A program made the translations under genes and the position numbers. A stretch of 64,000 nucleotides of DNA from the NCBI GenBank assembly GCA_035504415.1, contig DATJRY010000006.1:1-64000 (forward strand). Direction: 5' to 3'. Below the pieces are notes generated by a model. That model was not told where the DNA came from. It did not search any database and saw only the letters and a program-made list of their open reading frames with translations. The stretch comes from Candidatus Sulfotelmatobacter sp. GTDB lineage: Bacteria; Vulcanimicrobiota; Vulcanimicrobiia; Vulcanimicrobiales; Vulcanimicrobiaceae. Within the stretch, counting starts at the first letter, position 1, and every line of letters starts with the position of its first letter. Shown here in pieces: positions 17,289-26,394 of the stretch.

Positions 17289-17996
17289 CTAGATGGATTC
17301 GAGCGTGAGCGTCGACGGATCGACGGTGTACGTTCCGGGTCCGACGACGGCGTTGGGGATCGCGCAGATGACGCTGCCGTCGGGACCGTCGATGACGACC
17401 AGCGGCGCGTCGGTGTTGCAGTCGGTTTGCGTGAGCTGATAGTCCTGCAGCAGCTCCGCGCCCGGACTGCCGGGTGCGATCGGCACGAACGTGAGCGGAT
17501 ACTGCGCGCCGATGTCGCCGGGCGCGATGTCGCCCCAGAAGTCGCCGCCCCAGAACGTCAGGACCGGGACCCACGGCGTGCCGCCGTGCCAGCCCCAGTT
17601 GGGATGGTTGTGCGGGTTGTGCACGATCACGCGGTGCAGGTTGGGCGGCGGACGGCGCGCGATCGGCTGATAACCGCGTTGCGCCTGCGGCGCGGTCTGC
17701 GCGGGCTGGTACTGCGGCACGACGATCCGCCCGCTGTTCGACGTGTCGCCGTGCAGGTCGAAGCCCGGCTGCGGCGCCGCGCGCTGCACGGGCTGCGGCG
17801 GCGTGTACGACCGTGCCGGCGGTGCGTACGAGCGCGCCGGCGGCGCGTACGAGCGCGGCGCGGACGGCGCGGATCGCGGTGCCCCGCCGCCACCACCGCC
17901 GCCGGGCCGCGGCGGTGCCGCCGCGGTACCGAGGAGGGTGAGCGTCAGCGCCAGCGCGCCGGCGCACCGGAGGGTCGTGCCGATGGTCGCGTGCAT
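17289..17996 (-). CDS. Secreted Pro/Tyr-rich protein, paralogue of its neighbour
   Basis: Start chosen at 17996 (MHATIG) because GAGG lies 8 bases upstream; an ATG 21 bases earlier is less likely. The 235-residue product has a signal peptide to about residue 26, a Gly run, repeats of the type RSYAPPA (three copies, about residues 47-67) and a C-terminal domain with DAPLVVIDGPDGSVICAIPN and PGTYTVD, matching the downstream gene. The middle, with HNPHNHPNWGWHGG and WGGDFWGD, is His/Trp-rich and might bind metal. Exported, unknown function. Confidence 0.65.
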   Translation of the reverse strand: MHATIGTTLRCAGALALTLTLLGTAAAPPRPGGGGGGGAPRSAPSAPRSYAPPARSYAPPARSYTPPQPVQRAAPQPGFDLHGDTSNSGRIVVPQYQPAQTAPQAQRGYQPIARRPPPNLHRVIVHNPHNHPNWGWHGGTPWVPVLTFWGGDFWGDIAPGDIGAQYPLTFVPIAPGSPGAELLQDYQLTQTDCNTDAPLVVIDGPDGSVICAIPNAVVGPGTYTVDPSTLTLESI

Positions 17997-18006
17997 CGCG
18001 TCCTCG

Positions 18007-18453
18007 CTACTTTCCACCGGACGAGTCGACCCAGCCGCGACCGGTGATGTACGTGCCCCGTTTGGTCAGGATCTCGACGAGCAGCGTGTTCGGGCTCAGC
18101 TCGACCCGCGAGCCTTTGATGGGCAGCTCGCGGTGCGTGTCGTTGATGAAGACGAAGGCTTTCGTGAGCCGCAGCTCTTCGTTCACGCCGTAGCGGTCGA
18201 ACCAAACCTCGGCGCCGTCACAGACGCGCACGCCGTTTTCGCGGTGACAGTCCTTCCCCGTCACCACGATCGCATGCTGCGAATTCGGCAAGGTGAAGGT
18301 GACCGTGTCGGCGGCGACCCCGATCCGCACGCCCGGGTAGAGCGTGTTCGAGCCGTCGTGCTGCTCGATCCGCACCTCGCCTTGCGCGAGCGCGGAAAGC
18401 GGCACCGCTGCCGCGAGCAGGGCAAAGAGCGAACCTCGTAGCCAACGCGACAT
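18007..18453 (-). CDS. Small exported protein, unknown function
   Basis: 148 residues starting at ATG 18453 with a clean signal peptide (cut after about LSALAQ, residue 24). The mature part has many beta strands and three cysteines (KDCHREN, RVCDG region) and no recognised domain. It lies 10 bases upstream of the Pro/Tyr-rich gene on the same strand and so probably forms an operon of three exported proteins with it and its paralogue. It is divergent from the liv operon by about 104 bases, where the promoters must lie. Confidence 0.65.
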   Translation of the reverse strand: MSRWLRGSLFALLAAAVPLSALAQGEVRIEQHDGSNTLYPGVRIGVAADTVTFTLPNSQHAIVVTGKDCHRENGVRVCDGAEVWFDRYGVNEELRLTKAFVFINDTHRELPIKGSRVELSPNTLLVEILTKRGTYITGRGWVDSSGGK

Positions 18454-18557
18454 GCCGGTAGCATTGCAAGGCAAGCTGGTAAAAGCCTGGAGAAATCGGC
18501 CCCAAAGAGGTTCCTTTTTCGGAGGGTCGCCGTGGCGGCCGGGCGTAGGCAAACGCC

Positions 18558-19814
18558 ATGGTCTCTTTCGTCGGCCGCGCCTCCGCGGCCGCGTTGCTGG
18601 TCGCCCTCGCGGCATGCTCCTCGAACGGCGGCGCGGCATCCTCGGGCGCGAACGCCGCGGCCAGCCCCGGGGCGGCCGGCACGATCGCGATCGGGATCGA
18701 CCTGCCGCTGAGCGGCGCGGACGCTTCCGACGGCCGCCCGACGGCGAACGGCGCGGTGCTGGCGATCGAGCAGGCCGACGCGCACGGCTTCGCGCACGGC
18801 AAGTACGTCCTCAAACCGGTGCTGCTCGACGACGCGGTGCAAGGGAAGCACGATCCCGCCGCCGGCGCGCAGAACGTCAAGACGTTCATCGCCGACGCCA
18901 GCGTGCTGGCGATGGTCGGACCGTTCAACTCGAACGTCGCCAAGTCGGAGATCCCGCTCACCAACGACGCCGGCTTGGCGCAGATCGCGCCCTCGACGGT
19001 CAGCGACGGCCTCACCGTCGGTCCCGACGCCGCGGCGCTGCGCGAGGCGCATCCGGACACGAACGCGTTCTTCCGCGTCTGTACGCGCGACAGCCGTCAA
19101 GGCGCGGCGCTGGCCGCCTTCGCGCACAAGCAGGGCTGGAAGAAGATCTACGTCGTCGACGACGACGAGACGTACGGCAAGGACCTTGCCGACGTGTTCG
19201 TCGCGCAGGCCCGCCGGCTGGGCGTGCAGATCGTCGGGCGCGACCACATTCTGGCCAACCAGCAAGACTTCCACGCGCTGCTCACCAAGGCGAAGGCACT
19301 GGGGCCGCAAGCGGTGTTCTTCGGCGGCACGACCTCGACCGGCGGCGGCTTGCTGCGCCGGCAGATGGCGGACGCGGGGCTCGCCGGCGTGCCGATGCTG
19401 GGCGGTGACGGGATCAGCGACCATTCGTTCATCGACGTCGCCGGATCGATGGCGAACGACACCTACTACGCCGTCGCCGCTCCGGACGCGACCAAGCTGC
19501 CCTCGGCGCGCGCGTTCGTCGCCGCCTACCGCAAGCGTTTCGGCGAGAACGTCGGCCCGTACAGCGCCAACGCGTACGCGTCGGCGCAGGTCGCGATCGC
19601 CGCGATCGCCGCGGCGATCGACGCCGGCAACGGCGCGCTCCCGACCCGCGCCGAGGTGCTGCACGAGGTCGCGGCGACGCACGACCTGCAGACACCGATC
19701 GGCGTCGTCGGCTTCGATCGCAACGGCGACACGACGGCGCCGGTGCTGAGCCTGGTTCGGATCGTCGGCTCGACGCCCCACACCGTCGACCAGATCACCC
19801 TGCCGCCGTCCTGA
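18558..19814 (+). CDS. livK: Branched-chain amino acid ABC transporter, substrate-binding lipoprotein 1
   Basis: 418 residues. The N-terminus MVSFVGRASAAALLVALAAC has a lipobox ending at Cys20, so it is a lipoprotein. The mature part is a periplasmic-binding type 1 fold: IAIGIDLPLSGADA, MVGPFNSNVAKSEIPLTNDA and the later FGGTTSTGGGLLRRQM are typical of LivJ/LivK. It probably delivers leucine/isoleucine/valine or related amino acids to the permease that follows. A second, strongly similar binding protein follows 79 bases later, so duplicated specificity is likely. Confidence 0.9.
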   Translation: MVSFVGRASAAALLVALAACSSNGGAASSGANAAASPGAAGTIAIGIDLPLSGADASDGRPTANGAVLAIEQADAHGFAHGKYVLKPVLLDDAVQGKHDPAAGAQNVKTFIADASVLAMVGPFNSNVAKSEIPLTNDAGLAQIAPSTVSDGLTVGPDAAALREAHPDTNAFFRVCTRDSRQGAALAAFAHKQGWKKIYVVDDDETYGKDLADVFVAQARRLGVQIVGRDHILANQQDFHALLTKAKALGPQAVFFGGTTSTGGGLLRRQMADAGLAGVPMLGGDGISDHSFIDVAGSMANDTYYAVAAPDATKLPSARAFVAAYRKRFGENVGPYSANAYASAQVAIAAIAAAIDAGNGALPTRAEVLHEVAATHDLQTPIGVVGFDRNGDTTAPVLSLVRIVGSTPHTVDQITLPPS

Positions 19815-19893
19815 CGAACGACCGCAGGGCGGTCGGTCCGGCCGGGCGTACTTGGGTCCAACTCGCTCCCGGTATATGCCCTAGGAGTCGCGC

Positions 19894-21141
19894 ATGCGTT
19901 GGTCTTCTTCCCCTCGCGCCGTGCTGGTCACCGGTCTGGCGTTCGCCCTGACGGCCTGTTCGGGCTCGCCCTCGGGCTCCTCGGGTTCCACCGCAGCGAG
20001 CCCGGCGGGGAACGTCATCAAGATCGGCATCGACTTTCCGATGAACGGCGCCGACGCGGCCGTCGGCGTCCCGTCGGCCAACGGCGCGATCCTCGCCGTC
20101 GAGCAGGCGAACGCGGCCGGCTTCGCCGGCGGCAAGTACAAGCTCGAAGCCGAAGTGCTCGACGACACGGTGCAAGGGAAGCACGATCCGGCCGCGGGCG
20201 CGCAGAACGCGAAGACGTTCGCCGCCGACCCGTCCGTTCTGGCCATGGTCGGGCCGTACAACTCGAACGTCGCCAAGGCGCAGATTCCGATCACCAACGA
20301 CGCCGGTCTGGCGCAGATCTCGCCGGCCAACACCAACGACGGGTTGACGATCGGCGACGCCGCCAAGGCGCTGCGCTCCTCGCACCCCGACACGATCGCG
20401 TACTTCCGCGTCTGCACGCGCGACAGCCGGCAAGGCCTGGCGCTGGCCAAGTTCGCGCGCCAGCTCGGCTGGAAGAACGTGTACGTGATCGACGACAACG
20501 AGACGTACGGCAAGGGCCTCGCCGACGTCTTCGATCCCTCGTTCGGTCAACTGGGCGGAAAGGTGCTGGGGCACGACCACATCACCGCCAACCAGCAAGA
20601 CTTCAAAGCGCTGCTCACCAAGGCCCACGCCACCCATCCCGACGCGATCTTCTACGGCGGCGACGTCTCGACGGGCGGCGCGCTGCTGCGCCGCCAGATG
20701 GCCGACGTCGGCATGCAGAGCGTGCCGTTCATGGGCGGCGACGGCATCGGCACCTCGGAGTTCTTCAAGGTCGCCGGCCCGATGGCGGATCACACGTACT
20801 ATAGCCTGGCGGCGCCCGACGCCGCGAAGCTGCAGACCGCGGCGCAGTTCGTCGCGGCATATCGCAAGCGGTTCAAGGCCGACATCGGCGCCTACTCGGC
20901 GAACGCGTACACCGCCGCACAGATCGAGATCGCGGCGATCGCGGCCGCGATCAAGGCCGACAACGGCGCGATGCCGACGCGCGCCGCCGTGCTGGCCAAC
21001 GTCGCCGCGACCAAAGACTTCCCCTCGGCGATCGGGACGATCAGCTTCGACGCGAACGGCGACACGACCGCGCCGATCCTGACCCTCAAGCAGGTCGTGG
21101 GCGGCAAACCGATCACCCGCGCGCAGCTCGTGCTCGACTGA
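19894..21141 (+). CDS. livK: Branched-chain amino acid ABC transporter, substrate-binding lipoprotein 2
   Basis: 415 residues with lipobox LTAC around residue 20 and a Ser/Gly linker. It aligns almost without gaps to the upstream copy (IKIGIDFPMNGADA, VLDDTVQGKHDPAAGAQN, MVGPYNSNVAKAQIPITNDA, FYGGDVSTGGALLRRQM), so the pair came from a tandem duplication. AGGAG precedes the ATG. The different residues in the pocket regions may give different ligand preference. It is followed after 7 bases by livH. Confidence 0.92.
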   Translation: MRWSSSPRAVLVTGLAFALTACSGSPSGSSGSTAASPAGNVIKIGIDFPMNGADAAVGVPSANGAILAVEQANAAGFAGGKYKLEAEVLDDTVQGKHDPAAGAQNAKTFAADPSVLAMVGPYNSNVAKAQIPITNDAGLAQISPANTNDGLTIGDAAKALRSSHPDTIAYFRVCTRDSRQGLALAKFARQLGWKNVYVIDDNETYGKGLADVFDPSFGQLGGKVLGHDHITANQQDFKALLTKAHATHPDAIFYGGDVSTGGALLRRQMADVGMQSVPFMGGDGIGTSEFFKVAGPMADHTYYSLAAPDAAKLQTAAQFVAAYRKRFKADIGAYSANAYTAAQIEIAAIAAAIKADNGAMPTRAAVLANVAATKDFPSAIGTISFDANGDTTAPILTLKQVVGGKPITRAQLVLD

Positions 21142-21148
21142 ACCGCCG

Positions 21149-22060
21149 GTGGAGACCTTCCTCCAGCAGCTGGTCAACGGGCTCTCGCTGGGCGGCATCT
21201 ACGCGCTGATCGCGCTCGGCTACACGATGGTCTACGGGATCATCGAGCTGATCAACTTCGCGCACGGCGACGTCTACACGCTCGGCACGTTCTTCTCGCT
21301 GATGATCCTCGGGCTGCTGGGCGTCACCGGCGTCGTGACGGGGCCGGCCTTGATCGGCGTCGTGCTGGTCACCATCGTCGGCGCGATGCTGCTGTGCGGG
21401 ATCGTGGGCGTGCTGATCGAGCGGCTGGCCTACCGGCGGCTGCGCAACGCCCCGCGCTTGGCGCCGCTGATCACCGCGATCGGGATGTCGTTCATCCTCG
21501 AGAACCTCATGCAATACTGGCACGGGCCCTCGCCGATCCCGTTCCCGGACGTCGTGCCGAATCCGACCTTCACCACCGGCTTGGTCGCGATCCAGATGAA
21601 GCAGATCCTGGTCATCGTGCTGGCGGTGGTCATGATGATCGGTCTGCAGGCCTTCGTCTACAACACGCGGCTGGGCAAAGCGATGCGCGCCACCGCGCAG
21701 GACCGCGACGCCGCGCAGCTGATGGGGATCGACATCAACACGACCATCGCGCTGACGTTCCTGATCGGCTCGGCGCTGGCCGGCGCGGCCGGCTTCGTCT
21801 CGGGGGTCTACTACGGCTCGACCTGGTTCTTCAACGGCTTCGCCGCCGGACTGAAGGCGTTCACCGCCGCCGTGCTGGGCGGGATCGGCAACCTGGCCGG
21901 CGCGATGCTGGGCGGCTTCCTGATCGGGCTGATCGAAGCGCTGACGACCCAATTCATCAGCGATCAGTGGTCGAACGTGGTCGTGTTCTCGGTGCTCGTG
22001 CTGGTGCTGATCTTCCGTCCGTCCGGCTTGCTCGGCGAGTCGCTCCCCACCAAGGTCTGA
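21149..22060 (+). CDS. livH: Branched-chain amino acid ABC transporter permease LivH
   Basis: 303 residues, GTG start 7 bases after the binding-protein stop. Hydrophobic throughout with about eight membrane segments; the opening QQLVNGLSLGGIYALIALGY and the phrase FAHGDVYTLGTF are family signatures, and the EAA-like loop reads MRATAQDRDAAQLMGIDINT. Forms the inner-membrane channel with LivM. Confidence 0.95.
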   Translation: METFLQQLVNGLSLGGIYALIALGYTMVYGIIELINFAHGDVYTLGTFFSLMILGLLGVTGVVTGPALIGVVLVTIVGAMLLCGIVGVLIERLAYRRLRNAPRLAPLITAIGMSFILENLMQYWHGPSPIPFPDVVPNPTFTTGLVAIQMKQILVIVLAVVMMIGLQAFVYNTRLGKAMRATAQDRDAAQLMGIDINTTIALTFLIGSALAGAAGFVSGVYYGSTWFFNGFAAGLKAFTAAVLGGIGNLAGAMLGGFLIGLIEALTTQFISDQWSNVVVFSVLVLVLIFRPSGLLGESLPTKV

Positions 22061-22061
22061 C

Positions 22062-23093
22062 GTGAAGCCCCAGCTGCGCAACGTCCTGTTGGCGTTCGCG
22101 GCCGCGATCGTGCTGCCGTTTCTCGTGCGCAACGGGGCCTTCACGAACTTCCTGGCCGATGCCGGCGCGTTCGTGCTGCTGGCGCTGGGGCTCAACATCG
22201 TCGTCGGCTTCGCCGGCCTGCTGGATCTGGGCTACGCGGCCTTCTTCGCGATCGGCTCGTACGCGTTCGCGATGCTGGCCTCGCCGCAGTTCGGCATCCA
22301 CCTGCCGTTCTGGCTGCTGCTGTTCCTCGCGTCCGGTATCGCGGCGGTGTTCGGCATCTTGCTCGGCGCGCCGACGCTGCGGCTGCGCGGCGACTATCTC
22401 GCGATCGTGACGCTGGGCTTCGGCGAGATCGTCCCGCAGACGTTCCTGAACCTCTCGCAGTGGACGGGCGGCCCGAACGGGATCAGTCCGCTCGATCAGC
22501 CGGTGCTCTTCGGGTACCGTTTCGGTCTGAACGCGCTGCCGTACTACCTGATGATCCTGGTGCTGATCGCGGCGGCGGTCTGGTTCGCCAACAATTTGCG
22601 CGCCAGCCGCCTGGGCCGCGCCTGGATGGCGATCCGCGAGGACGAGCTGGCGGCCGCGCACATGGGGATCAACACGACCAAGACCAAGCTGGCCGCCTTC
22701 GCCCTGGGCGCGTCGTTCAGCGGCCTGGCCGGCTGCGCGTACGCGGCGAAGCTGCAGCTGGTCTCGCCCGATCAGTTCCAGTTCAACGTCAGCGTCGGAC
22801 TGCTCTCGATGCTGGTGCTGGGCGGGATGGGCAACATTCCGGGCGTGATCGTCGGGTCGCTGGTCATCTCGTTCCTCGACCGCTTCCTGTTGCCGCAGAG
22901 CGCGAGCTGGCTGCACGTCGACTTGAGCGCGTCGCGCTTTCTCATCTACGGCGTCATCCTCGTGCTGATGATGCTGTTCCGGCCCGAGGGGCTGTTGCCG
23001 AGCCGTCAGCGCAAGGCCGAGCTGCACGCGGCCGACGACGACGCGGACGCCGCCGCCGCGGAGCAAGAGCTGTACGCGGAGGCTCCGCACTAG
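22062..23093 (+). CDS. livM: Branched-chain amino acid ABC transporter permease LivM
   Basis: 343 residues starting at GTG one base after livH. Polytopic membrane protein with the LivM signatures GLNIVVGFAGLLDLGYAAFF and, in the cytosolic coupling loop, MAIREDELAAAHMGINTTKTK. The tail after about residue 315 is acidic (AADDDADAAAAEQE). The next gene follows directly. Confidence 0.95.
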   Translation: MKPQLRNVLLAFAAAIVLPFLVRNGAFTNFLADAGAFVLLALGLNIVVGFAGLLDLGYAAFFAIGSYAFAMLASPQFGIHLPFWLLLFLASGIAAVFGILLGAPTLRLRGDYLAIVTLGFGEIVPQTFLNLSQWTGGPNGISPLDQPVLFGYRFGLNALPYYLMILVLIAAAVWFANNLRASRLGRAWMAIREDELAAAHMGINTTKTKLAAFALGASFSGLAGCAYAAKLQLVSPDQFQFNVSVGLLSMLVLGGMGNIPGVIVGSLVISFLDRFLLPQSASWLHVDLSASRFLIYGVILVLMMLFRPEGLLPSRQRKAELHAADDDADAAAAEQELYAEAPH

Positions 23094-23855
23094 ATGCCGC
23101 TGCTCGAGCTCCACGGGGTCACCCAGCGCTTCGGCGGGCTGGTCGCCGTCGGCGACCTGAGCTTCAGCGTCGAGGCCGGTTCGATCGTCGCGATGATCGG
23201 ACCCAACGGCGCCGGCAAGTCGACGGTGTTCAACCTGATCACCGGGATCTACGCGCCGAGCGCCGGCCGCATCACCTTCGACGGCGCCGCGATCGCCGGG
23301 CGCAAGACCAGCGACATCGCCGCCCGCGGCGTTGCTCGCACGTTCCAGAACATCCGCCTGTTCGCGTTCATGTCGGTGATCGACAACGTCCTGGCGGGCC
23401 AGCACGCGCGCTTGCGCGCGACGTTGCTCGACGACTTGCTCCACACGCCGCGCGAGCGTGCCGAGGAGAAGACGGCGCACGAGCGGGCGCTCGAGCTGCT
23501 GCGCTTCGTCGGTCTCGAGCGCGACGCCGAGACGACGGCGCGCAACCTCGCCTACGGGTTGCAGCGGCGGCTCGAGATCGCGCGCGCGCTGGCCTCGGAG
23601 CCCAAGCTGCTGCTGCTCGACGAGCCGGCGGCCGGGTTGAACCCGACCGAGAAGCGCGAGCTGGTCGCGCTGATCCGGCGCATCCGCGAGCGCGGCGTCA
23701 CCGTCTTCCTGATCGAGCACGACATGGGTCTGGTGATGGAGCTGAGCGAGCGCATCACGGTCCTCGATCACGGCGAGAAGATCGCCGAAGGGACGCCGGC
23801 CGCGGTGCGTGCCGACCCGCGCGTGATCGAGGCGTATCTGGGAGCGCCGGCCTAG
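23094..23855 (+). CDS. livG: Branched-chain amino acid ABC transporter ATPase LivG
   Basis: 253 residues. Walker A GPNGAGKST (about residue 38), long insertion with FQNIRLF typical of LivG, signature NLAYGLQRRLEIARAL (the usual LSYG form), Walker B LLLLDEPAAGLNP and the switch histidine in LIEHDM. Starts immediately after the livM stop and shares its last base with the livF start. Confidence 0.96.
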   Translation: MPLLELHGVTQRFGGLVAVGDLSFSVEAGSIVAMIGPNGAGKSTVFNLITGIYAPSAGRITFDGAAIAGRKTSDIAARGVARTFQNIRLFAFMSVIDNVLAGQHARLRATLLDDLLHTPRERAEEKTAHERALELLRFVGLERDAETTARNLAYGLQRRLEIARALASEPKLLLLDEPAAGLNPTEKRELVALIRRIRERGVTVFLIEHDMGLVMELSERITVLDHGEKIAEGTPAAVRADPRVIEAYLGAPA

Positions 23856-24571
23856 TGGCGCTGTTGGAGGTCGAGCACCTGGTCGCGCGCTACGGCCGCG
23901 TCACGGCGTTGCGCGACGTCTCGCTGACGGTCGACGAGGGCGAGATCGTCACGCTGATCGGCGCCAACGGCGCGGGCAAGACGACGACGCTGCGCGCGAT
24001 CAGCGGCCTGCTGCGCCCGACCTCCGGCCGAATCGTGTTCGCCGGCCGCGACCTGGCGCGCCTCTCGCCGAGCGAGATCGTGCGCGCCGGGATCAGCCAA
24101 TCGCCCGAGGGGCGGCGCGTCTTCCCGCGCATGACGGTGCGCGAGAACCTCGAGCTGGGCGCCTACACGCGCCGCTCGAAAGCCGAGATCGCGGCCGACA
24201 CCGAACGCGCGTTGACCGTCTTTCCGCGTCTGCGCGAGCGCTACGACCAGAAGGCCGGCACCATGTCGGGCGGCGAGCAGCAGCAGCTGGCGATGGCGCG
24301 TGCGCTGATGTCGCGGCCGCGCGTGCTGCTGCTCGACGAACCCTCGCTGGGGCTCGCGCCGATGCTCGTGCAGACGATCTTCGGCGTGATTCGCGAGCTG
24401 AACGCGGCCGGGACGACGATCCTGCTGATCGAGCAGAACGCGCGCCAGGCGCTGGCCGTCGCGCGGCGCGGGTACGTCCTCGAGGTCGGCCGAATCGCGC
24501 AGTCGGGCACCTCGGCGGAATTGCAAGCCAGCGACGCGGTGCGCGCCGCGTATCTTGGAGGAGAAGCATGA
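23855..24571 (+). CDS. livF: Branched-chain amino acid ABC transporter ATPase LivF
   Basis: 238 residues from GTG at 23855 (TAGTG overlap with livG). Walker A GANGAGKTT, EGRRVFPRMTVRENLELGAY, signature MSGGEQQQLAMARAL and Walker B LLLDEPSLGLAP, all typical of LivF. Pairs with LivG. The following small membrane protein gene overlaps its stop by 4 bases. Confidence 0.96.
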   Translation: MALLEVEHLVARYGRVTALRDVSLTVDEGEIVTLIGANGAGKTTTLRAISGLLRPTSGRIVFAGRDLARLSPSEIVRAGISQSPEGRRVFPRMTVRENLELGAYTRRSKAEIAADTERALTVFPRLRERYDQKAGTMSGGEQQQLAMARALMSRPRVLLLDEPSLGLAPMLVQTIFGVIRELNAAGTTILLIEQNARQALAVARRGYVLEVGRIAQSGTSAELQASDAVRAAYLGGEA

Positions 24572-25080
24572 ACGGGAGCGCCGGAGCGCAGAGCACGCTC
24601 ATCACGCTGGTGATCGTCGTGCTGGTCGTGTACCGCTTCTCGGTGCGCGAGCTGAAGGACCGCGTCGTACGGGCGCGCGGTCTGTGGGGTCGGCCCGGTA
24701 TCCTGGCGCTGTTTACGATCGCGCTGTGCTACGGCGCGCTCCAGGCGCCGAACCCGCACCCGCTCACGCTGACCGTCGAGCTGGTCGTCGGCGTCCTGGT
24801 CGGACTCGTCGTCGGCGCGTTCGTCGTGTACTTCACGACCTTCCAGCCCGCGCCGCGCGCCGTCTATCCGGCCGTGCGCGCGCAAGGCTCCTGGAAGACG
24901 ATCGTCGTGTGGGTCGTCGCGATCGCGCTTCGCTTCGCGGTGCGGTTCGCCATGCACGGCGAGAGCGCGGCCGACGAGTACACGCTCAACGCCGCGCTGG
25001 TCGCGCTGATGGCCGCCGCCTTCGGCGTCGTGGCCGTCAGCTTCCAGCGCGCGATCGGGCGCTACCCGCCCGTCGGCTGA
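24568..25080 (+). CDS. Small polytopic membrane protein
   Basis: 170 residues, ATGA overlap with livF, so co-translated with the liv operon. About four hydrophobic segments (residues about 10-24, 48-64, 72-91, 108-125 and a weaker one at 140-156). The architecture recalls CcdC/DUF1453-like proteins but I am not sure of this. It could be an accessory protein of the transporter or merely the last gene of the operon. Its 3' end overlaps a convergent gene by 44 bases. Confidence 0.65.
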   Translation: MNGSAGAQSTLITLVIVVLVVYRFSVRELKDRVVRARGLWGRPGILALFTIALCYGALQAPNPHPLTLTVELVVGVLVGLVVGAFVVYFTTFQPAPRAVYPAVRAQGSWKTIVVWVVAIALRFAVRFAMHGESAADEYTLNAALVALMAAAFGVVAVSFQRAIGRYPPVG

Positions 25081-25693
25081 CCGCCACCGGGAGGCCGCTC
25101 GCGGCAAGCGCGGCTGCCGTGGCGGTCTTGTGGTCGGCGCCCCACGGCGCGCCCGCGCTCGCACGCAGGCCGTCGATCCGGTCGCGCAGCGCGTCGATGG
25201 GTTCGCCGGTCGCGTCCGCGGCCGCCGCCCACACCTCGCGCTCGCGCACGGTCAGCACGCGCACGTCCTGGCGCGCGCATGCGGCGACGATCGCATGCTG
25301 GAAGAGCCGGCCTTCGGCGGCGTGGATCAGCGGATGCGCGCGCACGATCGCGGCGAGGTCCGGAACCGGATCGTGCCGCCGTCCGCTGGTGAGAACGCCG
25401 GCCGCGTGCACCGCGGCTCCGCGCTCGGCGATCGACGCGAGCAACTCCGCGAGGAGCGCATCCGCGCGTGCCGCGACGGCCGATGCCGCGCGCTCGACGA
25501 GTGCGGCGGCCGCCGCGGCGTCGAGCTCGGCGGCCGCGTGATAGACGAAGCGCGGGACGGACTCGTCGTCGGGCACCAGCGTGGCGCGCCGGCGTGCCGA
25601 CAGGTCGAGGCGGCCGGCGTCGATCGTCACCGCGACGGCGGTCGTCCAGCCCGTATGGACCTTGAATCCGATGACCGTGCGCGGCGGCGTCAC
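25037..25693 (-). CDS. Unknown protein coupled to the WYL regulator gene
   Basis: 218 residues from a GTG at 25693 that overlaps the regulator stop (GTGA). The N-terminus, VIGFKVHTGWTTAVAVTID, has a strand-turn-strand pattern of the RNase H/actin-like kind; the middle is a long alanine-rich helix (LDAAAAAALVERAASAVAAR). Near residue 130 the sequence has PLIHAAEGRLFQHAI. No active site or family is recognised. Translational coupling to the upstream regulator suggests shared expression. Confidence 0.6.
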   Translation of the reverse strand: MTPPRTVIGFKVHTGWTTAVAVTIDAGRLDLSARRRATLVPDDESVPRFVYHAAAELDAAAAAALVERAASAVAARADALLAELLASIAERGAAVHAAGVLTSGRRHDPVPDLAAIVRAHPLIHAAEGRLFQHAIVAACARQDVRVLTVREREVWAAAADATGEPIDALRDRIDGLRASAGAPWGADHKTATAAALAASGLPVAVSRRAGSARSRAGS

Positions 25694-26391
25694 GGCGCGT
25701 CCTGCGAGCGCGCCGCCTCGCGTGCGCGGATGCGCGCCAAGAACACCTCGAGCGTCTTGTCGGGCTCGTCGGTGAACGGCTCGCCCAGCCGCGCCGACGC
25801 GACGCGGTCGATGCGAAAGCTGCGGAAGTCCGTGCGCAGCTCGCACCACGCGGCCAGCGTCCAGACCTTGCCCCAGAAGTAGAGTCCGAGCGGCCGGATC
25901 GTCCGTGAGCTCGGCGTGCCGTCCTCGCCGGCGTAGTCGATCGCGAGCCGGCGATGTTCGCCGATGGCCTGATGCAGCAGGTCGAAGTGCTCGGTCGTCG
26001 CGCGCCGGCCGAAGCGCGGCGCGAAGACGCGGGCTTGATCGACGTGGTCGAGCAGCTCGGTCGGCACGACGCCGCGGATGCGCGCCAGCGCCGAGCGCGC
26101 CGATGCGGCCAGGCTCGGACCGCACCACGCCTCGACCAGCCGCGCGCCGACGACGAGCGCCTCGATCTCGTGGCGTTCGAACATCAGCGGCGGGATCTCG
26201 AAGTGCTGCGGCAGCGCGTAGCCGCGGCCGGGTTCACCGTCGATCGGGACGCCGCACAGCGTGAGCTCGTCGACGTCGCGGTAGATCGTGCGCTCCGAGC
26301 ACTCGAGGCGCTCGGCGAGCTGGCGGGCCGTGACGCGCCGACCGCCCCGAAGGAGCAGGACGATCGTGAACAGGCGATCGGCGCGGCGCAT
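25690..26391 (-). CDS. YafY-type HTH/WYL transcriptional regulator
   Basis: 233 residues. The N-terminal winged helix-turn-helix (residues about 5-58, RQLAERLECSERTIYRDVDE) is followed by a WYL domain (about 125-205) with IDYAGEDG, LYFWGKVWTLAAWCELR and FRSFRIDR, which is the degenerate WYL motif found in YafY proteins. Such regulators often control an adjacent VOC (glyoxalase-fold) gene, as here: the VOC gene lies 3 bases upstream on the same strand. The inverted repeat at 26826-26857 is the obvious candidate operator. Confidence 0.9.
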   Translation of the reverse strand: MRRADRLFTIVLLLRGGRRVTARQLAERLECSERTIYRDVDELTLCGVPIDGEPGRGYALPQHFEIPPLMFERHEIEALVVGARLVEAWCGPSLAASARSALARIRGVVPTELLDHVDQARVFAPRFGRRATTEHFDLLHQAIGEHRRLAIDYAGEDGTPSSRTIRPLGLYFWGKVWTLAAWCELRTDFRSFRIDRVASARLGEPFTDEPDKTLEVFLARIRAREAARSQDAP

Positions 26392-26394
26392 GCC

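Noticed and set aside
21957-23771. Long minus-strand reading frame opposite livM and livG
   Set aside because: Its composition (Arg, Gln, Asp, His rich, no fold) is that of a mirror frame and the liv genes are clear.
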